DNA from: an uncultured Clostridia bacterium | GTDB taxonomy: Bacteria > Bacillota > Clostridia > Lachnospirales > Lachnospiraceae | NCBI GenBank assembly: GCA_946403295.1 | Contig: CAMIZL010000001.1 | Coordinates: 1-64,000, forward strand | Length of the DNA stretch: 64,000 nt | Reading direction: 5' to 3' | Shown: in pieces, positions 41,986 to 51,341 of the stretch | Layout: each line of letters opens with the position of its first letter | Numbering within the stretch: position 1 is the stretch's first letter | Made by a program: the position numbers and the translations under genes | Notes under the pieces: generated by a model | Told to the model about the DNA's origin: nothing | Database searches by the model: none | The model's input: the letters and a program-made list of their open reading frames with translations, nothing else

Positions 41986-43323
41986 ATGCTTGAGGGATAC
42001 AAAGAGCTTCTTGAAAGATCGTATGTCAAAGAATACGGTCGCGTTTCGAAGATAGTCGGCCTTACCCTTGAATCAAGGGGTCCCGACGTTTCACTTGAAG
42101 ATGTTTGCCTTATCACATCGCGTGACGGAAGCGTTACGGCATATGCGGAAGTTATAGGATTTAACGACGACAACGTGATACTGATGCCTTATGAGGATGT
42201 TTCGGGAATAGGTGTCGGAAGTACGGTAGAGAATACAAAAACCAGGTTTTCCGTCGGCGTCGGGCCTGAACTTTTGGGACAAAAGCTCGACGGTCTGGGA
42301 CGCCCCATGGACGGATCGCAGCTTTTCACGACGGAGTCATATCCGGCGGAGAGCGCGCCGCCCGATCCGCTCAAAAGAAGTTTTATCGATGAACCCATGA
42401 CACTCGGCGTAAGGGCGGTCGACGGACTCCTAACGGTCGGGAAGGGACAGCGAATCGGCATATTTGCGGGTTCGGGTGTCGGAAAATCAACGCTTATGGG
42501 CATGTTCGCGAGAAACACGAAAGCGGACATAAACGTTATAGCTCTTATCGGAGAGCGTGGCCGTGAGGTAAGAGAATTTATCGAACGGGATCTTACGGAC
42601 GAAGGTATGAAACGTTCCGTTGTGGTGATCGCCACTTCCGATAAACCGGCTCTCGCAAGAAAGAAAGCCGCAAAGACCGCCACAGCGATCGCGGAATATT
42701 TCCGCGATCAGGGCAAGGACGTTCTTCTCATGATGGACTCACTTACGCGTTTCTCGATGGCACAGCGTGAGATAGGGCTTGCGGCGGGCGAACCTCCCGT
42801 GTCGAGGGGATATCCGCCGAGCGTATATACGGAGATGCCCAAGCTTCTCGAAAGGGCGGGCAAATCGGACAAGGGATCGATCACGGGACTCTATACGGTC
42901 CTCGTCGACGGAGATGATTTCAATGAGCCGATAACCGATACGGCGAGAGGTGTTCTTGACGGACATATAATATTATCGAGAAGCCTTGCCGCGAAAGGTC
43001 ATTATCCCGCGATAGACGTGCTCCAGAGCATTTCGAGAGTTATGAGCTCCATCGTTTCTCCGAAGCAAAAGAAACTTGCTTCACAGTTAAAGATGGTGCT
43101 CGCGACATATACGGAGGCGGAAGACCTCATAAACATCGGCGCATATAAGAGCGGCGCGAACAAGAATATTGACAATGCGATCGAGAAGATCGATTCGGTA
43201 AACGGTTTCTTAAGACAGCAGACCGACGAAAAGGTTTCGTTCGAGGAAACATTAAATGCTCTCGGCGAGATTTTCGGAGAGAACGAGCAACAGGAGCGTG
43301 ACCCTGCCGAGCTTTTGCTTTGA
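41986..43323 (+). CDS. fliI: Flagellum-specific export ATPase FliI
   Basis: A 445-aa F1-beta-like ATPase energizing flagellar protein export. Walker A is AGSGVGKST (about 160-168), Walker B lies in VLLMMDSLTRFS, and the family block AAGEPPVSRGYPPSVYTEMP is intact. AGGAGG lies directly before ATG 41986. FliJ follows as its stalk partner. Confidence 0.97.
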   Translation: MLEGYKELLERSYVKEYGRVSKIVGLTLESRGPDVSLEDVCLITSRDGSVTAYAEVIGFNDDNVILMPYEDVSGIGVGSTVENTKTRFSVGVGPELLGQKLDGLGRPMDGSQLFTTESYPAESAPPDPLKRSFIDEPMTLGVRAVDGLLTVGKGQRIGIFAGSGVGKSTLMGMFARNTKADINVIALIGERGREVREFIERDLTDEGMKRSVVVIATSDKPALARKKAAKTATAIAEYFRDQGKDVLLMMDSLTRFSMAQREIGLAAGEPPVSRGYPPSVYTEMPKLLERAGKSDKGSITGLYTVLVDGDDFNEPITDTARGVLDGHIILSRSLAAKGHYPAIDVLQSISRVMSSIVSPKQKKLASQLKMVLATYTEAEDLINIGAYKSGANKNIDNAIEKIDSVNGFLRQQTDEKVSFEETLNALGEIFGENEQQERDPAELLL

Positions 43324-43356
43324 TCAAAGGGGTCATGATGTTCGAAGGAGAGACAT

Positions 43357-43806
43357 ATGCACAAATTTAAGTTCAAGCTTGAAGGCGTGCTTTCGGTTAA
43401 GCTAAGGCTCGAAGAACAAGCCAAAGCTGCTTTTGCTTCGGCCATGCAGACATTGAACGCATGCGAGCAAAGAAGAGATGAAGCGGCGGCGCGTGTGAAG
43501 AGCTATGAGGCCAAACTCGAAGAGCTCTTAAACGGTGTGCTTGATATCACCGAGATCACGGTCTGCAGGGATGCAATAAGGATCGTAAACGAAGATCTCG
43601 AGGAGAAGGAAAACGCGGTAAAGAGAGCTTCCAACAGGGTCGAGATGTGCCGAAAGAATCTTTCGAACGCCATCATGGAAAGAAAGACCATTGAAAAGCT
43701 CAAAGAAAAGGAATTCGAAGATTATATCAAAGAATATAACGACGAAGAGCGCAAGCAGATAGACGAGCTTGTCAGCTACAGACATAATGCGGGAAGCACC
43801 GAATAA
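43357..43806 (+). CDS. fliJ: Flagellar export protein FliJ
   Basis: A 149-aa, almost fully alpha-helical coiled coil beginning KFKFKLEGVLSVKLRLEEQA, typical of FliJ. It inserts into the FliI hexamer and contacts FlhA. Sequence conservation is low in the family, so the call rests on coiled-coil character, length and position after fliI. Confidence 0.88.
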   Translation: MHKFKFKLEGVLSVKLRLEEQAKAAFASAMQTLNACEQRRDEAAARVKSYEAKLEELLNGVLDITEITVCRDAIRIVNEDLEEKENAVKRASNRVEMCRKNLSNAIMERKTIEKLKEKEFEDYIKEYNDEERKQIDELVSYRHNAGSTE

Positions 43807-43869
43807 AACGGAGCGCTTTCGGGATCAAAACGGATCATCCCGACATAAAAGAAAAGGACGGAATCTTGT

Positions 43870-44673
43870 ATGGCTAAGAAAGACAAAGACATTACGATAA
43901 CTTCCGATGGAGAGGGTATCGGTTCCAAGATCGGAACTGCGATCATCATCATATTGATCGTTATCATCTGGCTTGCGATATTTGCGTTGCTCGTCAAGAT
44001 GGATATCGGCGGTATGGGTACCAAATTGCGCCCTCTTATCAAGGATGTACCGGTCCTTAACCTCATTTTGCCGGATGTTTCGGACGAAGTGCTTATCAAC
44101 GAAGAAAATTATCCCTACAAAAATATCAAAGAGGCTGTCGAAGTCATAAAGAATCTTGAGATCGAAAATGCCGATCTTGACGCAAAGAATTCGGAATATG
44201 CGAAGAAAATACTCGATCTTCAGGCAGAGGTCGAGCGCCTTAAGGCGTTTGAAGAAGATCAGCTCGCATTCGAAGAGCGCGTAAAGAGGTTCGACGCCAA
44301 TGTCGTATACAATTCAAAAGCTCCCGATATAAGCGAATACAGGAAGTTCTATGAAGAGATCAATCCCGAGACTGCCGAAGAGATCTACAGACAGGTTATC
44401 GAGCAGCTCCAGTATGACGAGGCGATCAAACAGAAAGCAACATTGCTTAAGACCATGAAGCCCGGAGAAGCTGCGAAAACACTTGAGGAGATGACGGATC
44501 CGGATTCAATGGAACGTACTTGTAAGATACTTTTGACACTCAAGCCCGATGAAGCGGCCGAGATCCTTAACAAGATGGACACGCTCTTCAGAGCAAGGCT
44601 TTTGAGAACCATGTATGATATGGATGACGAGTGGTATCAAAAGATCTCGAAAAACCTTGAAAATTACAAATAA
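43870..44673 (+). CDS. MgtE-N-domain flagellar protein (YlxF/MotE-like)
   Basis: A 267-aa protein with one membrane helix (about 21-45), a periplasmic-side coiled coil (about 90-145) and a C-terminal MgtE_N-like domain (LLKTMKPGEAAKTLEEMTD and LKPDEAAEILNKMD). Proteins of this kind between fliJ and fliK (YlxF in Bacillus, MotE in rhizobia) are thought to act as stator or export chaperones. A hairpin with terminator character follows it. Confidence 0.8.
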   Translation: MAKKDKDITITSDGEGIGSKIGTAIIIILIVIIWLAIFALLVKMDIGGMGTKLRPLIKDVPVLNLILPDVSDEVLINEENYPYKNIKEAVEVIKNLEIENADLDAKNSEYAKKILDLQAEVERLKAFEEDQLAFEERVKRFDANVVYNSKAPDISEYRKFYEEINPETAEEIYRQVIEQLQYDEAIKQKATLLKTMKPGEAAKTLEEMTDPDSMERTCKILLTLKPDEAAEILNKMDTLFRARLLRTMYDMDDEWYQKISKNLENYK

Positions 44674-44685
44674 AAAAATCAAAAA

Positions 44686-44718
44686 AGTTCGTAACAGACG
44701 GTTACGGACTTTGCTGTT
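44686..44718 (+). terminator. Intercistronic terminator-like hairpin before fliK
   Basis: AGTTCGTAAC (44686-44695) pairs with GTTACGGACT (44701-44710) over 10 bp with one wobble, followed by TTGCTGTTTT. The T run is interrupted, so partial termination or an mRNA processing site is plausible. An AT-rich stretch with TACAAT near 44752 could restart transcription. Confidence 0.55.
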
Positions 44719-44783
44719 TTGTCCGATATATCTTTCGTAGAGTTTTCTACATACAATTTAATACTGCGAAAGGAGGACAAAGA

Positions 44784-46319
44784 ATGTCTGCAATCGCGAT
44801 CAACGCAGCAGACCTGTCCGCTCCGAACTCCGCATTCGTTGCGGTAAAGACAACGCAGATCACAGTATCTGCGGCAGCTTCAAAGACCGGGAAAGATTTC
44901 TCTTCGTTGTTTAACAAAGAAGAGTCCGTACAGATCAAACAAACGGCATACGAAGCAAAAGGAGCAAACGCCGGTACCGAACGGGATGAGGTAAATACTC
45001 CCGTAAAGGAAAGCGACACGGTCGGCACAAATGCAGCATCCGCTGCAAAGTCCGAAGAACCTCTTGAAACAGAACAGATCACTGAAACGGTTCCGACTGT
45101 TTCGGAAACCGAAAAAGAAGTGAAGGTGACAGTTACTGCCGCACTCAAGATATCGGTAAGGGCTGTGGGTATGTTTAATAACACCCCGGTTGTTGACGAT
45201 AACGAGGCGCAGGACATGATCACCCGGTGCAATGAGATACTCGAAGCACTTTCTTCTTTACTTCAAAGATTTGCCGAAATACTTGAGGTCACGGTCGAAA
45301 AGCTTGAAGGAAGCTACGAAGAACTCGATTTCTCCTTCAGCGACATGCTGAGCGAACAGAAGATCCCTCAGTTGATGCTTAATCTCGGAAAGTGTGATGA
45401 ACTCGAACAGGTACTTTTTGACGAAGCCCCCGCTCAAATGTTCAACGACATGAAAGAAGCACTTTCGCAATTATTCGAACAGCTCGATACAACAGCAAAA
45501 GAACTTGTAGGGCTTGTTACGGAAAACGTATTCAAAGATACGGCATTCGCTTCGGAAATCCTTCCGAAAGGATTTTTGAAACTGATCACAGGCAATGAAA
45601 CAAAAGCACCCGAAGAGACCGGAAACGAAGCTTTGGAAGCAGAAACAAAAACTCCGGAATTTACGGTAACAAGGACGGTCACAGACGGAAAGGATTCCGA
45701 AGGTGACATGGGAACGGCTACAGGATCCGAAAACATAAACGTTAAGGATACGAGGGATGCCGGGACAAGGAAGTCTGAAAAGAACGATGGGTTCGAAGAA
45801 TTCATCAAGGGAATGGAAAACGCAGTCAGGATAACAGACTCGCAGGAAATCCCGATGATCGAAGGAAAACCCGATGTAAGAGAAATAGTGATGAGAGTGG
45901 TGGACGCGATCAAGGTTAACCTCTCACCCGACAAGACATCGATCGAACTTTCGTTATCTCCTCAATCTTTAGGAAAAATAAGTCTTTATATCACATCCAG
46001 GGACGGAAATCTCACAGCAAGGATAGCTACAGAGAACGAAGTGACAAAGCAGGCACTCGAAAGCCAGCTCGAAATGCTCAAAGAAACGATAGCAGAACAG
46101 GGCATTAAGGTTGAAGCGATCGAAGTAAGTGTTGCGGGATTTACTTTTGCTGACAGCAATAACGCTCAAAAGGGCGAAACTGAAAGCGACAACAAAAAGG
46201 CAGGCGCAACCGGAAGGAAACAGGTAAGAGACGGTGAAGCGGGAACTTCGATACAGGAAGAGACCGGCACATCCGGAAATGCCGTACCCGAAGGAAGTAC
46301 AGTAAATTATGTAGCATAA
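44784..46319 (+). CDS. fliK: Flagellar hook-length control protein FliK
   Basis: A 511-aa protein. The N-terminal part is Glu/Thr/Lys-rich, low complexity and extended, as expected for a molecular ruler. A central helical segment spans about 140-270. The conserved hook-length domain lies at about 360-450 (SPDKTSIELSLSPQSLGKIS, then ATENEVTKQALESQL). It measures the hook and switches export specificity with FlhB. AGGAGG precedes ATG 44784. Confidence 0.9.
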   Translation: MSAIAINAADLSAPNSAFVAVKTTQITVSAAASKTGKDFSSLFNKEESVQIKQTAYEAKGANAGTERDEVNTPVKESDTVGTNAASAAKSEEPLETEQITETVPTVSETEKEVKVTVTAALKISVRAVGMFNNTPVVDDNEAQDMITRCNEILEALSSLLQRFAEILEVTVEKLEGSYEELDFSFSDMLSEQKIPQLMLNLGKCDELEQVLFDEAPAQMFNDMKEALSQLFEQLDTTAKELVGLVTENVFKDTAFASEILPKGFLKLITGNETKAPEETGNEALEAETKTPEFTVTRTVTDGKDSEGDMGTATGSENINVKDTRDAGTRKSEKNDGFEEFIKGMENAVRITDSQEIPMIEGKPDVREIVMRVVDAIKVNLSPDKTSIELSLSPQSLGKISLYITSRDGNLTARIATENEVTKQALESQLEMLKETIAEQGIKVEAIEVSVAGFTFADSNNAQKGETESDNKKAGATGRKQVRDGEAGTSIQEETGTSGNAVPEGSTVNYVA

Positions 46320-46331
46320 GGGGAATGAAAA

Positions 46332-47087
46332 ATGGCAGATACAAAAATGGGACTTGTAGCGGACGTTACGAACGGAGTGCTTAATTATCAGGCATCCGAG
46401 GAAACATCCTCTACGGAAAAAAAAGGTAACAGCGAGCTCGGCAAAGACGCATTTCTTCAGCTTCTTGTTTGCCAAATGCAAAACCAGGATCCTTTAGAGC
46501 CCAGCAGTGATACCGAATTCGTTTCCCAGCTTGCGCAATTCTCGTCACTCGAACAGCTCCAGAACCTCTCGGGCGAGCAGGAAAAAGCTCAGGCGTTCTC
46601 GCTGGTCGGAAGACACGTTATCTTCCAGGTTACCGATACAAACGGAAAAACAACATATCCCGAAGGGCCTGTTGATTTCGTTAATATGTCGGGCAAGGAT
46701 ATCAAGCTTAATGTCGCAGGACAGTTCTACGATTACAAAGATCTTTACATGGTAGTCGATGATGTTTACGAAATGCAGCAGAGCATCCCCGCTATCGAGG
46801 ACAATTACAGCTTCATCTACAATGTAAAGGCTCCCGAGAAAATGAGATTCAATGTAAATCTCGGAAAAGACGATTACAGAGCGGGTGATGTTGCACTTGT
46901 AGTCGGAGGACAGGCGATAGACAGCCAATATGTATCATGCAAGGACGGAACGGTTACGGTTGAGGCAGGTGCGCTTGACGGATTCGCAAACGGTGAATAT
47001 CCCGTAAGCGTGGTCTTCAACAACAAGATCTATACTACAGTCAATGACAAGATTACGATCACGGTAGTCAACAACGAAGAAGGCTGA
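46332..47087 (+). CDS. flgD: Flagellar hook assembly protein FlgD
   Basis: A 251-aa hook-cap protein. The N-terminal signature is ELGKDAFLQLLVCQMQNQDP followed by DTEFVSQLAQFSSLEQLQNL. The C-terminal part is a beta-rich region (about 80-245), with TVNDKITITVVNNEEG at the end. It caps the growing hook and guides FlgE assembly. The stop of fliK is 12 bp upstream. Confidence 0.94.
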   Translation: MADTKMGLVADVTNGVLNYQASEETSSTEKKGNSELGKDAFLQLLVCQMQNQDPLEPSSDTEFVSQLAQFSSLEQLQNLSGEQEKAQAFSLVGRHVIFQVTDTNGKTTYPEGPVDFVNMSGKDIKLNVAGQFYDYKDLYMVVDDVYEMQQSIPAIEDNYSFIYNVKAPEKMRFNVNLGKDDYRAGDVALVVGGQAIDSQYVSCKDGTVTVEAGALDGFANGEYPVSVVFNNKIYTTVNDKITITVVNNEEG

Positions 47088-47112
47088 CGGATCGTAAGGA
47101 AAGGAAGAATGC

Positions 47113-47511
47113 ATGAACGGTTCGTTTAACAACTTCCCTTCCATCCGGGAAATGACGGGCAAAGTGGAGCAGGCCAAGAGTAAGCCGGTTCAGGTTAAAG
47201 GCCCCGGCAGCATAAGCTTCGCCGAAATGCTCGAAAAGACGACCAAAGGTCAGGCTAAAGCGGAACCGCTTAAATTTTCAAAACATGCCAATCTGAGAAT
47301 GGAAAGCAGAAACCTCGATCTTTCGGACGAGCAACTCGGAAGACTTAAAGACGGAGTTGCAAAAGCCTCGGAAAAAGGGATAAAAGAATCTCTCGTGATG
47401 GTAGACGATATGGCATTCATCGTAAACGTCACAAACAATACTGTAATAACCGCTGTCGGCAGCGCCGATGAAAAAATTTTCACAAATATCGACGGAGCGG
47501 TTGTGGTTTGA
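47113..47511 (+). CDS. Flagellar operon protein of the TIGR02530 type
   Basis: A 132-aa protein located between flgD and flgE. It has the conserved C-terminal block KFSKHANLRMESRNLDLSDE and then VVDDMAFIVNVTNNTVITAV seen in small proteins at this position in Firmicutes. The family is annotated only as a flagellar operon protein; a hook-assembly role is inferred from position. The N-terminal 50 residues are variable and charged. Confidence 0.8.
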   Translation: MNGSFNNFPSIREMTGKVEQAKSKPVQVKGPGSISFAEMLEKTTKGQAKAEPLKFSKHANLRMESRNLDLSDEQLGRLKDGVAKASEKGIKESLVMVDDMAFIVNVTNNTVITAVGSADEKIFTNIDGAVVV

Positions 47512-47637
47512 CAAAAATCAGCCGATATACTTAATAACTGAATAAATAAACCAAGCGCCGGACCAATTGAAGGGGGCGCGACGGGAAACCGAATGCCGGA
47601 CGTTTCCCGGGTTTCACCTTACAGGAGGTTAATTCTT

Positions 47638-49077
47638 ATGATGCGTTCATTATACTCCGGTGTTTCCGGACTCAAAGTTCATCAGACCAAGATGGATGTT
47701 ATCGGTAATAACATCTCTAACGTTAATACTGTAGGCTTCAAGAGCAGCCAGGTTAACTTCTCGGATATCCTTTACCAGACAACTTCAAGTGCATCAGGAC
47801 CCAATGCCAATTCAGGTACTGCCGGTGTAAATGCCAAGCAGATCGGTCTCGGTGCAAGCGTAGCATCCATTTCTTCGACAATGACGGTCTCCGGTGGATC
47901 ACAGAGAACAGATAACGCACTCGATATCATGATCGAAGGCGAACAGTTCTTCATCGTTAACAACGGTGTTCAGAACCTCTTCACCAAGGCAGGTGCATTT
48001 ACCGTTGATGCAAACGGTACTCTTTGTACATCAAGCGGATGTAAGGTCATGGGTTGGCAGGTAGACCCTAACGATGCATCCAAGACAGTTGCGGACACAG
48101 TTTCGGAACTCAGAGTAATGGCACCCGACACAATGTATGTTGAGCCCGTGGCTACAACAAATGTTTATGTATCAGGTAATATCGATTACAAGGATACACA
48201 GCTCACAACAGACACAGGAAAGACAACAACACTTTCCTTCTACGATAACCTCGGACAGAGCTACATGGCAGTTATGAAAGTTAAGCAGTCCGACGATGCG
48301 ACAAATCTTTACAAAGTAAGTATCACAAACATTCTTGATGCGAAGGGCGAATCGATCTTCGTAAAGAAGACGGTAGAAGACGACGGAACCATCACATACG
48401 GTGCATCCGAGATCACAGAATTCGAGTTCGGTGCCGAAGGTGATTCTGTTCAGGCTCAGGTCAATGATGACGGAACGGTTGAGATCGATATGGAAGGCGT
48501 CGACCTTGAGTTCGATGCCGCAACCGGTAAATTCGCCAGAGTAGGCGGAGACGAGAATTCCAAGAGCGTCAACTTCATGGTCATCACCGATCCTTCACCT
48601 TTCCAGAGGATCGACGTAGATTTCTCATCGATGACAATGTACGCAGCCAGCGATTCGTCAAGCTTCTCCTGCTCAAGAGGTGCTCTTGCGGACGGCAGTG
48701 GTGCAGGTAAGCCCCAGGGTAACATGACAGGCCTTTCCGTTGATACATCGGGAAGAATTTACGGAACATACGATAACGGTGATACAAAGCTCCTTTGCCA
48801 GATCGCCGTTGCATCATTCGCAAATGCGGCAGGTCTTGAGGCGGTAGGTAACAACCTCTTCAGACAGACCATGAACTCGGGAAGCTTCGACGGTGTCGGA
48901 CAGGATATTTCAAACGGCGGCGGAAAGATGAACACCGGTGTTCTCGAAATGTCAAACGTAGACCTTTCAACGGAATTTACACAGATGATCACAACACAGC
49001 GTGGATTCCAGGCCAATTCAAGAACTATCACAACATCCGATACACTTCTTGAAGAGCTTATAAATCTTAAGAGATAA
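47638..49077 (+). CDS. flgE: Flagellar hook protein FlgE
   Basis: A 479-aa hook subunit. The N-terminus has the rod/hook motif SLYSGVSGLKVHQTKMDVIG then NNISNVNTVGFKSSQVNF. The C-terminus ends with VDLSTEFTQMITTQRGFQAN and a closing helix. The middle is a Ser/Thr/Asp-rich surface domain with no Trp/Cys-rich core. AGGAGG (47623-47628) fits ATG 47638. A leader hairpin (CGGGAAAC 47582-47589 with GTTTCCCG 47602-47609) precedes it. A 14-bp perfect stem follows the gene. Confidence 0.96.
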   Translation: MMRSLYSGVSGLKVHQTKMDVIGNNISNVNTVGFKSSQVNFSDILYQTTSSASGPNANSGTAGVNAKQIGLGASVASISSTMTVSGGSQRTDNALDIMIEGEQFFIVNNGVQNLFTKAGAFTVDANGTLCTSSGCKVMGWQVDPNDASKTVADTVSELRVMAPDTMYVEPVATTNVYVSGNIDYKDTQLTTDTGKTTTLSFYDNLGQSYMAVMKVKQSDDATNLYKVSITNILDAKGESIFVKKTVEDDGTITYGASEITEFEFGAEGDSVQAQVNDDGTVEIDMEGVDLEFDAATGKFARVGGDENSKSVNFMVITDPSPFQRIDVDFSSMTMYAASDSSSFSCSRGALADGSGAGKPQGNMTGLSVDTSGRIYGTYDNGDTKLLCQIAVASFANAAGLEAVGNNLFRQTMNSGSFDGVGQDISNGGGKMNTGVLEMSNVDLSTEFTQMITTQRGFQANSRTITTSDTLLEELINLKR

Positions 49078-49085
49078 AAAGGCTT

Positions 49086-49118
49086 AGGAAAGACTGATCC
49101 GATCAGTCTTTCCTTTGT
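49086..49118 (+). terminator. Terminator-like perfect stem after flgE
   Basis: AGGAAAGACTGATC (49086-49099) pairs exactly with GATCAGTCTTTCCT (49101-49114), then TTTGT. The single-base gap means the real loop opens within GATCCGATC. Termination between flgE and motA is likely but may be partial. Confidence 0.75.
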
Positions 49119-49170
49119 CGCATAAAAAAATGCAAAATCTTATTCACGGAACAAGATTTGCGATAGACAA

Positions 49171-49282
49171 ATGACACAAAGTCTTGTAGAATTATTATAA
49201 TAAAGGCGGAAAAAGGTACAAAATCTGCTCCGGAGCAGGTCTTGTACCTTGAGGCCTTGCTAGAACCTATATATAGGTTCTA
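49171..49282 (+). promoter_or_regulatory. motA promoter and structured leader
   Basis: TATAAT (49196-49201) with a weak -35 (ATGACA or TGACAC near 49171-49177) suggests a new transcript. The leader has a nested hairpin: outer AAGGTACAA (49213-49221) with TTGTACCTT (49242-49250), and an inner perfect palindrome GCTCCGGAGC (49227-49236). A 22-bp perfect palindrome, TAGAACCTATA followed by its inverse, lies at 49261-49282. No known riboswitch pattern is recognised. The rest of the 298-bp gap shows nothing. Confidence 0.6.
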
Positions 49283-49375
49283 CTTATGAAGCAAAAGAGG
49301 TGTTTATAAACATTTCATATAGATGTGCGTGACCGACGGGTCATGCGATTAAATGGGAACGGATGGTGAAGAGTT

Positions 49376-50173
49376 TTGGATCTGGCGACATTAGTTGGTC
49401 TCGTTATGGCATTTGGCCTGATGATTTTCGGTATTGCGCAGGGTGAAGAAGGTATCGCCGGTGTCGGTGCATTCATCGACCCTCCGTCTGTTCTTATCAC
49501 TTTCGGTGGCTCATTCATGGCCGTTCTGGCGATGTGTCCGAGTATCCCGGATTATATCAAATCCCTTAAAACAGCTACTCTTGCCTTGAAAAAGGTTACA
49601 GTAAACGAAGAAGAAACGATCCGATCCATTATCAATCTTTCAAACGTAGCACGTAAAGAAGGTCTGCTCGCACTCGAAGAAGCAGCCAACGGAATAGAAG
49701 ACGAATTCATGAAGAAAGGAGTTCTTCTGATCGTCGACGGTACCGATCCCGAGCTTGTCCGCTCCATTATGGAGACGGAACTTGCCTGTGTCGAAACCCG
49801 TCATAAAAAGAACGTATCATTTTGGGAAAATCTCGGTTCGATGGGTCCTGCCTGGGGTATGATCGGTACGCTTATCGGACTTATCAACATGCTCGGACAC
49901 CTTGACGATGTTGCGGCCGTTGGTCCTAACATGGCGGTTGCGCTCGTTACGACATTCTACGGTTCGGTTCTTGCAAACTGGATCTGTGCACCTATCGCCA
50001 CAAAGTTAAAGAGTAACAGCGATACCGAGATCCAGATGAAAGAAGTCATGGTGGAAGGTCTCCTTTCGATCCAGGCCGGTGAGAACCCCCGTGTTATCGA
50101 AGAGAAGCTTAAATCCTTCCTGTCTCCCGAAAAGAGGTCTGCTTTCTCGTCTAACGGAGGTGGTGAGGAGTAA
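49376..50173 (+). CDS. motA: Flagellar stator protein MotA
   Basis: A 265-aa membrane protein with four helices that forms the ion channel of the stator with MotB. Conserved features are the proline-containing stretch LGSMGPAWGMIGTLIGLINM and the cytoplasmic loop with charged residues that contact FliG (SFWENLGS upstream; VRSIMETELACVETRHKK). The start is TTG 49376 with GGTGAAG upstream; no ATG fits the family N-terminus. The stop overlaps motB by 1 bp. Confidence 0.94.
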   Translation: MDLATLVGLVMAFGLMIFGIAQGEEGIAGVGAFIDPPSVLITFGGSFMAVLAMCPSIPDYIKSLKTATLALKKVTVNEEETIRSIINLSNVARKEGLLALEEAANGIEDEFMKKGVLLIVDGTDPELVRSIMETELACVETRHKKNVSFWENLGSMGPAWGMIGTLIGLINMLGHLDDVAAVGPNMAVALVTTFYGSVLANWICAPIATKLKSNSDTEIQMKEVMVEGLLSIQAGENPRVIEEKLKSFLSPEKRSAFSSNGGGEE

Positions 50174-51309
50174 TGGCAAAACGCAAAGCCGAAGACCCGC
50201 CGAAAGGGTCACCCGCATGGATGGCTACGTTCTCGGATCTTATGAACCTGCTTCTTTGCTTCTTCGTGCTCCTGTTCTCAATGTCGAGTGTCGATGCAAA
50301 CAAGTGGGAAGAAGTAGTGGTTTCCATGACGAGCGCGTTCAGTGTATTTGACGTCGGTTCGCAGGCAATAGGTGAAGGAACCCTCGTCGGAGTCGGAACA
50401 ACGCAGCTCTCAAATCTGGATGAATATTATGCATCCCTCGGCCAAAAGTCGGAAGAGACAGGGGAAGAACTTAATGCTTCCGGTGACAGCGAGATCGATG
50501 AATCGATCAAAAACCTGCTCGCTTCGCAGGGCGTCGAGGAAGATGTTTTGGACGAACTCTCCAAGACCGGCGAGATCACGATGGACATGCTCGCCGATAT
50601 GTACGAAGAGGGAAAACTCGATGAATCACTCCTTAAGCTTCTCGCGGCTCTCGGAATGATAGACGTTGATCTGCTCGACAAGTTGTTGCAGTCCGATCTG
50701 ATGGATAAGATGCTTGAGGACGGAACGGTTGACGAGGATCTCCTCGAGAAGTTAAAAGCACTTGCCGAACTGGCGGAAAACAAGGATGCGATCAATAATA
50801 TTTCGGATGTGAAGATGATGGCTGCCGCCGCAGGCATGCTTGAGACGACCGAGATGTACAAGGAGATCGCCGATATAGCCGAGCTTTACAACATGGAAGA
50901 AGAACTTGCACTTTCGATGGATGAAGACGGAGCATATGTCGAGATGACGATCCCCGGCTCGATCCTCTTCCGGTCCGGAAGCGCGACACTCAGAGAAGAA
51001 TGCAAGCCGCTTCTTTCAAAGGTCGGAGATATCCTCAGATTGTATCCCGACAATTATGTCGATGTCATCGGTCATACCGACAACATACCGATCAACAATG
51101 CTTCGTTCAGCAGCAACGATATACTTTCGTCGGCACGTGCCATAAGCGCCGCACAGTTTATCGTTAAGAATAACGGTATCGATGTTACAAGGATCGGATG
51201 GACGGGCCGCGGTGAATATGAGCCTGTCGATACAAATGAGACATCCGAGGGAAGAGCAAAGAACAGGAGAGTTGAAATAAGACTTTACAACTCCTATAAT
51301 AGTAAATAA
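50173..51309 (+). CDS. motB: Flagellar stator protein MotB with enlarged linker
   Basis: A 378-aa protein. The single membrane helix (about 18-38) carries the essential proton/sodium-binding aspartate D22 in ATFSDLMNLLLCFFV. The C-terminal OmpA-like peptidoglycan-binding domain (about 255-372) has VIGHTDNIPINN and SEGRAKNRRVEIRL. Between them, about 105-245 is an unusually long acidic, helical, Leu/Asp/Glu/Lys-rich segment, making the protein roughly 100 residues longer than typical MotB. The ion used cannot be assigned. Confidence 0.93.
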   Translation: MAKRKAEDPPKGSPAWMATFSDLMNLLLCFFVLLFSMSSVDANKWEEVVVSMTSAFSVFDVGSQAIGEGTLVGVGTTQLSNLDEYYASLGQKSEETGEELNASGDSEIDESIKNLLASQGVEEDVLDELSKTGEITMDMLADMYEEGKLDESLLKLLAALGMIDVDLLDKLLQSDLMDKMLEDGTVDEDLLEKLKALAELAENKDAINNISDVKMMAAAAGMLETTEMYKEIADIAELYNMEEELALSMDEDGAYVEMTIPGSILFRSGSATLREECKPLLSKVGDILRLYPDNYVDVIGHTDNIPINNASFSSNDILSSARAISAAQFIVKNNGIDVTRIGWTGRGEYEPVDTNETSEGRAKNRRVEIRLYNSYNSK

Positions 51310-51341
51310 GGATTAAAGCTCAAACAAAGGAGTAAGACATT

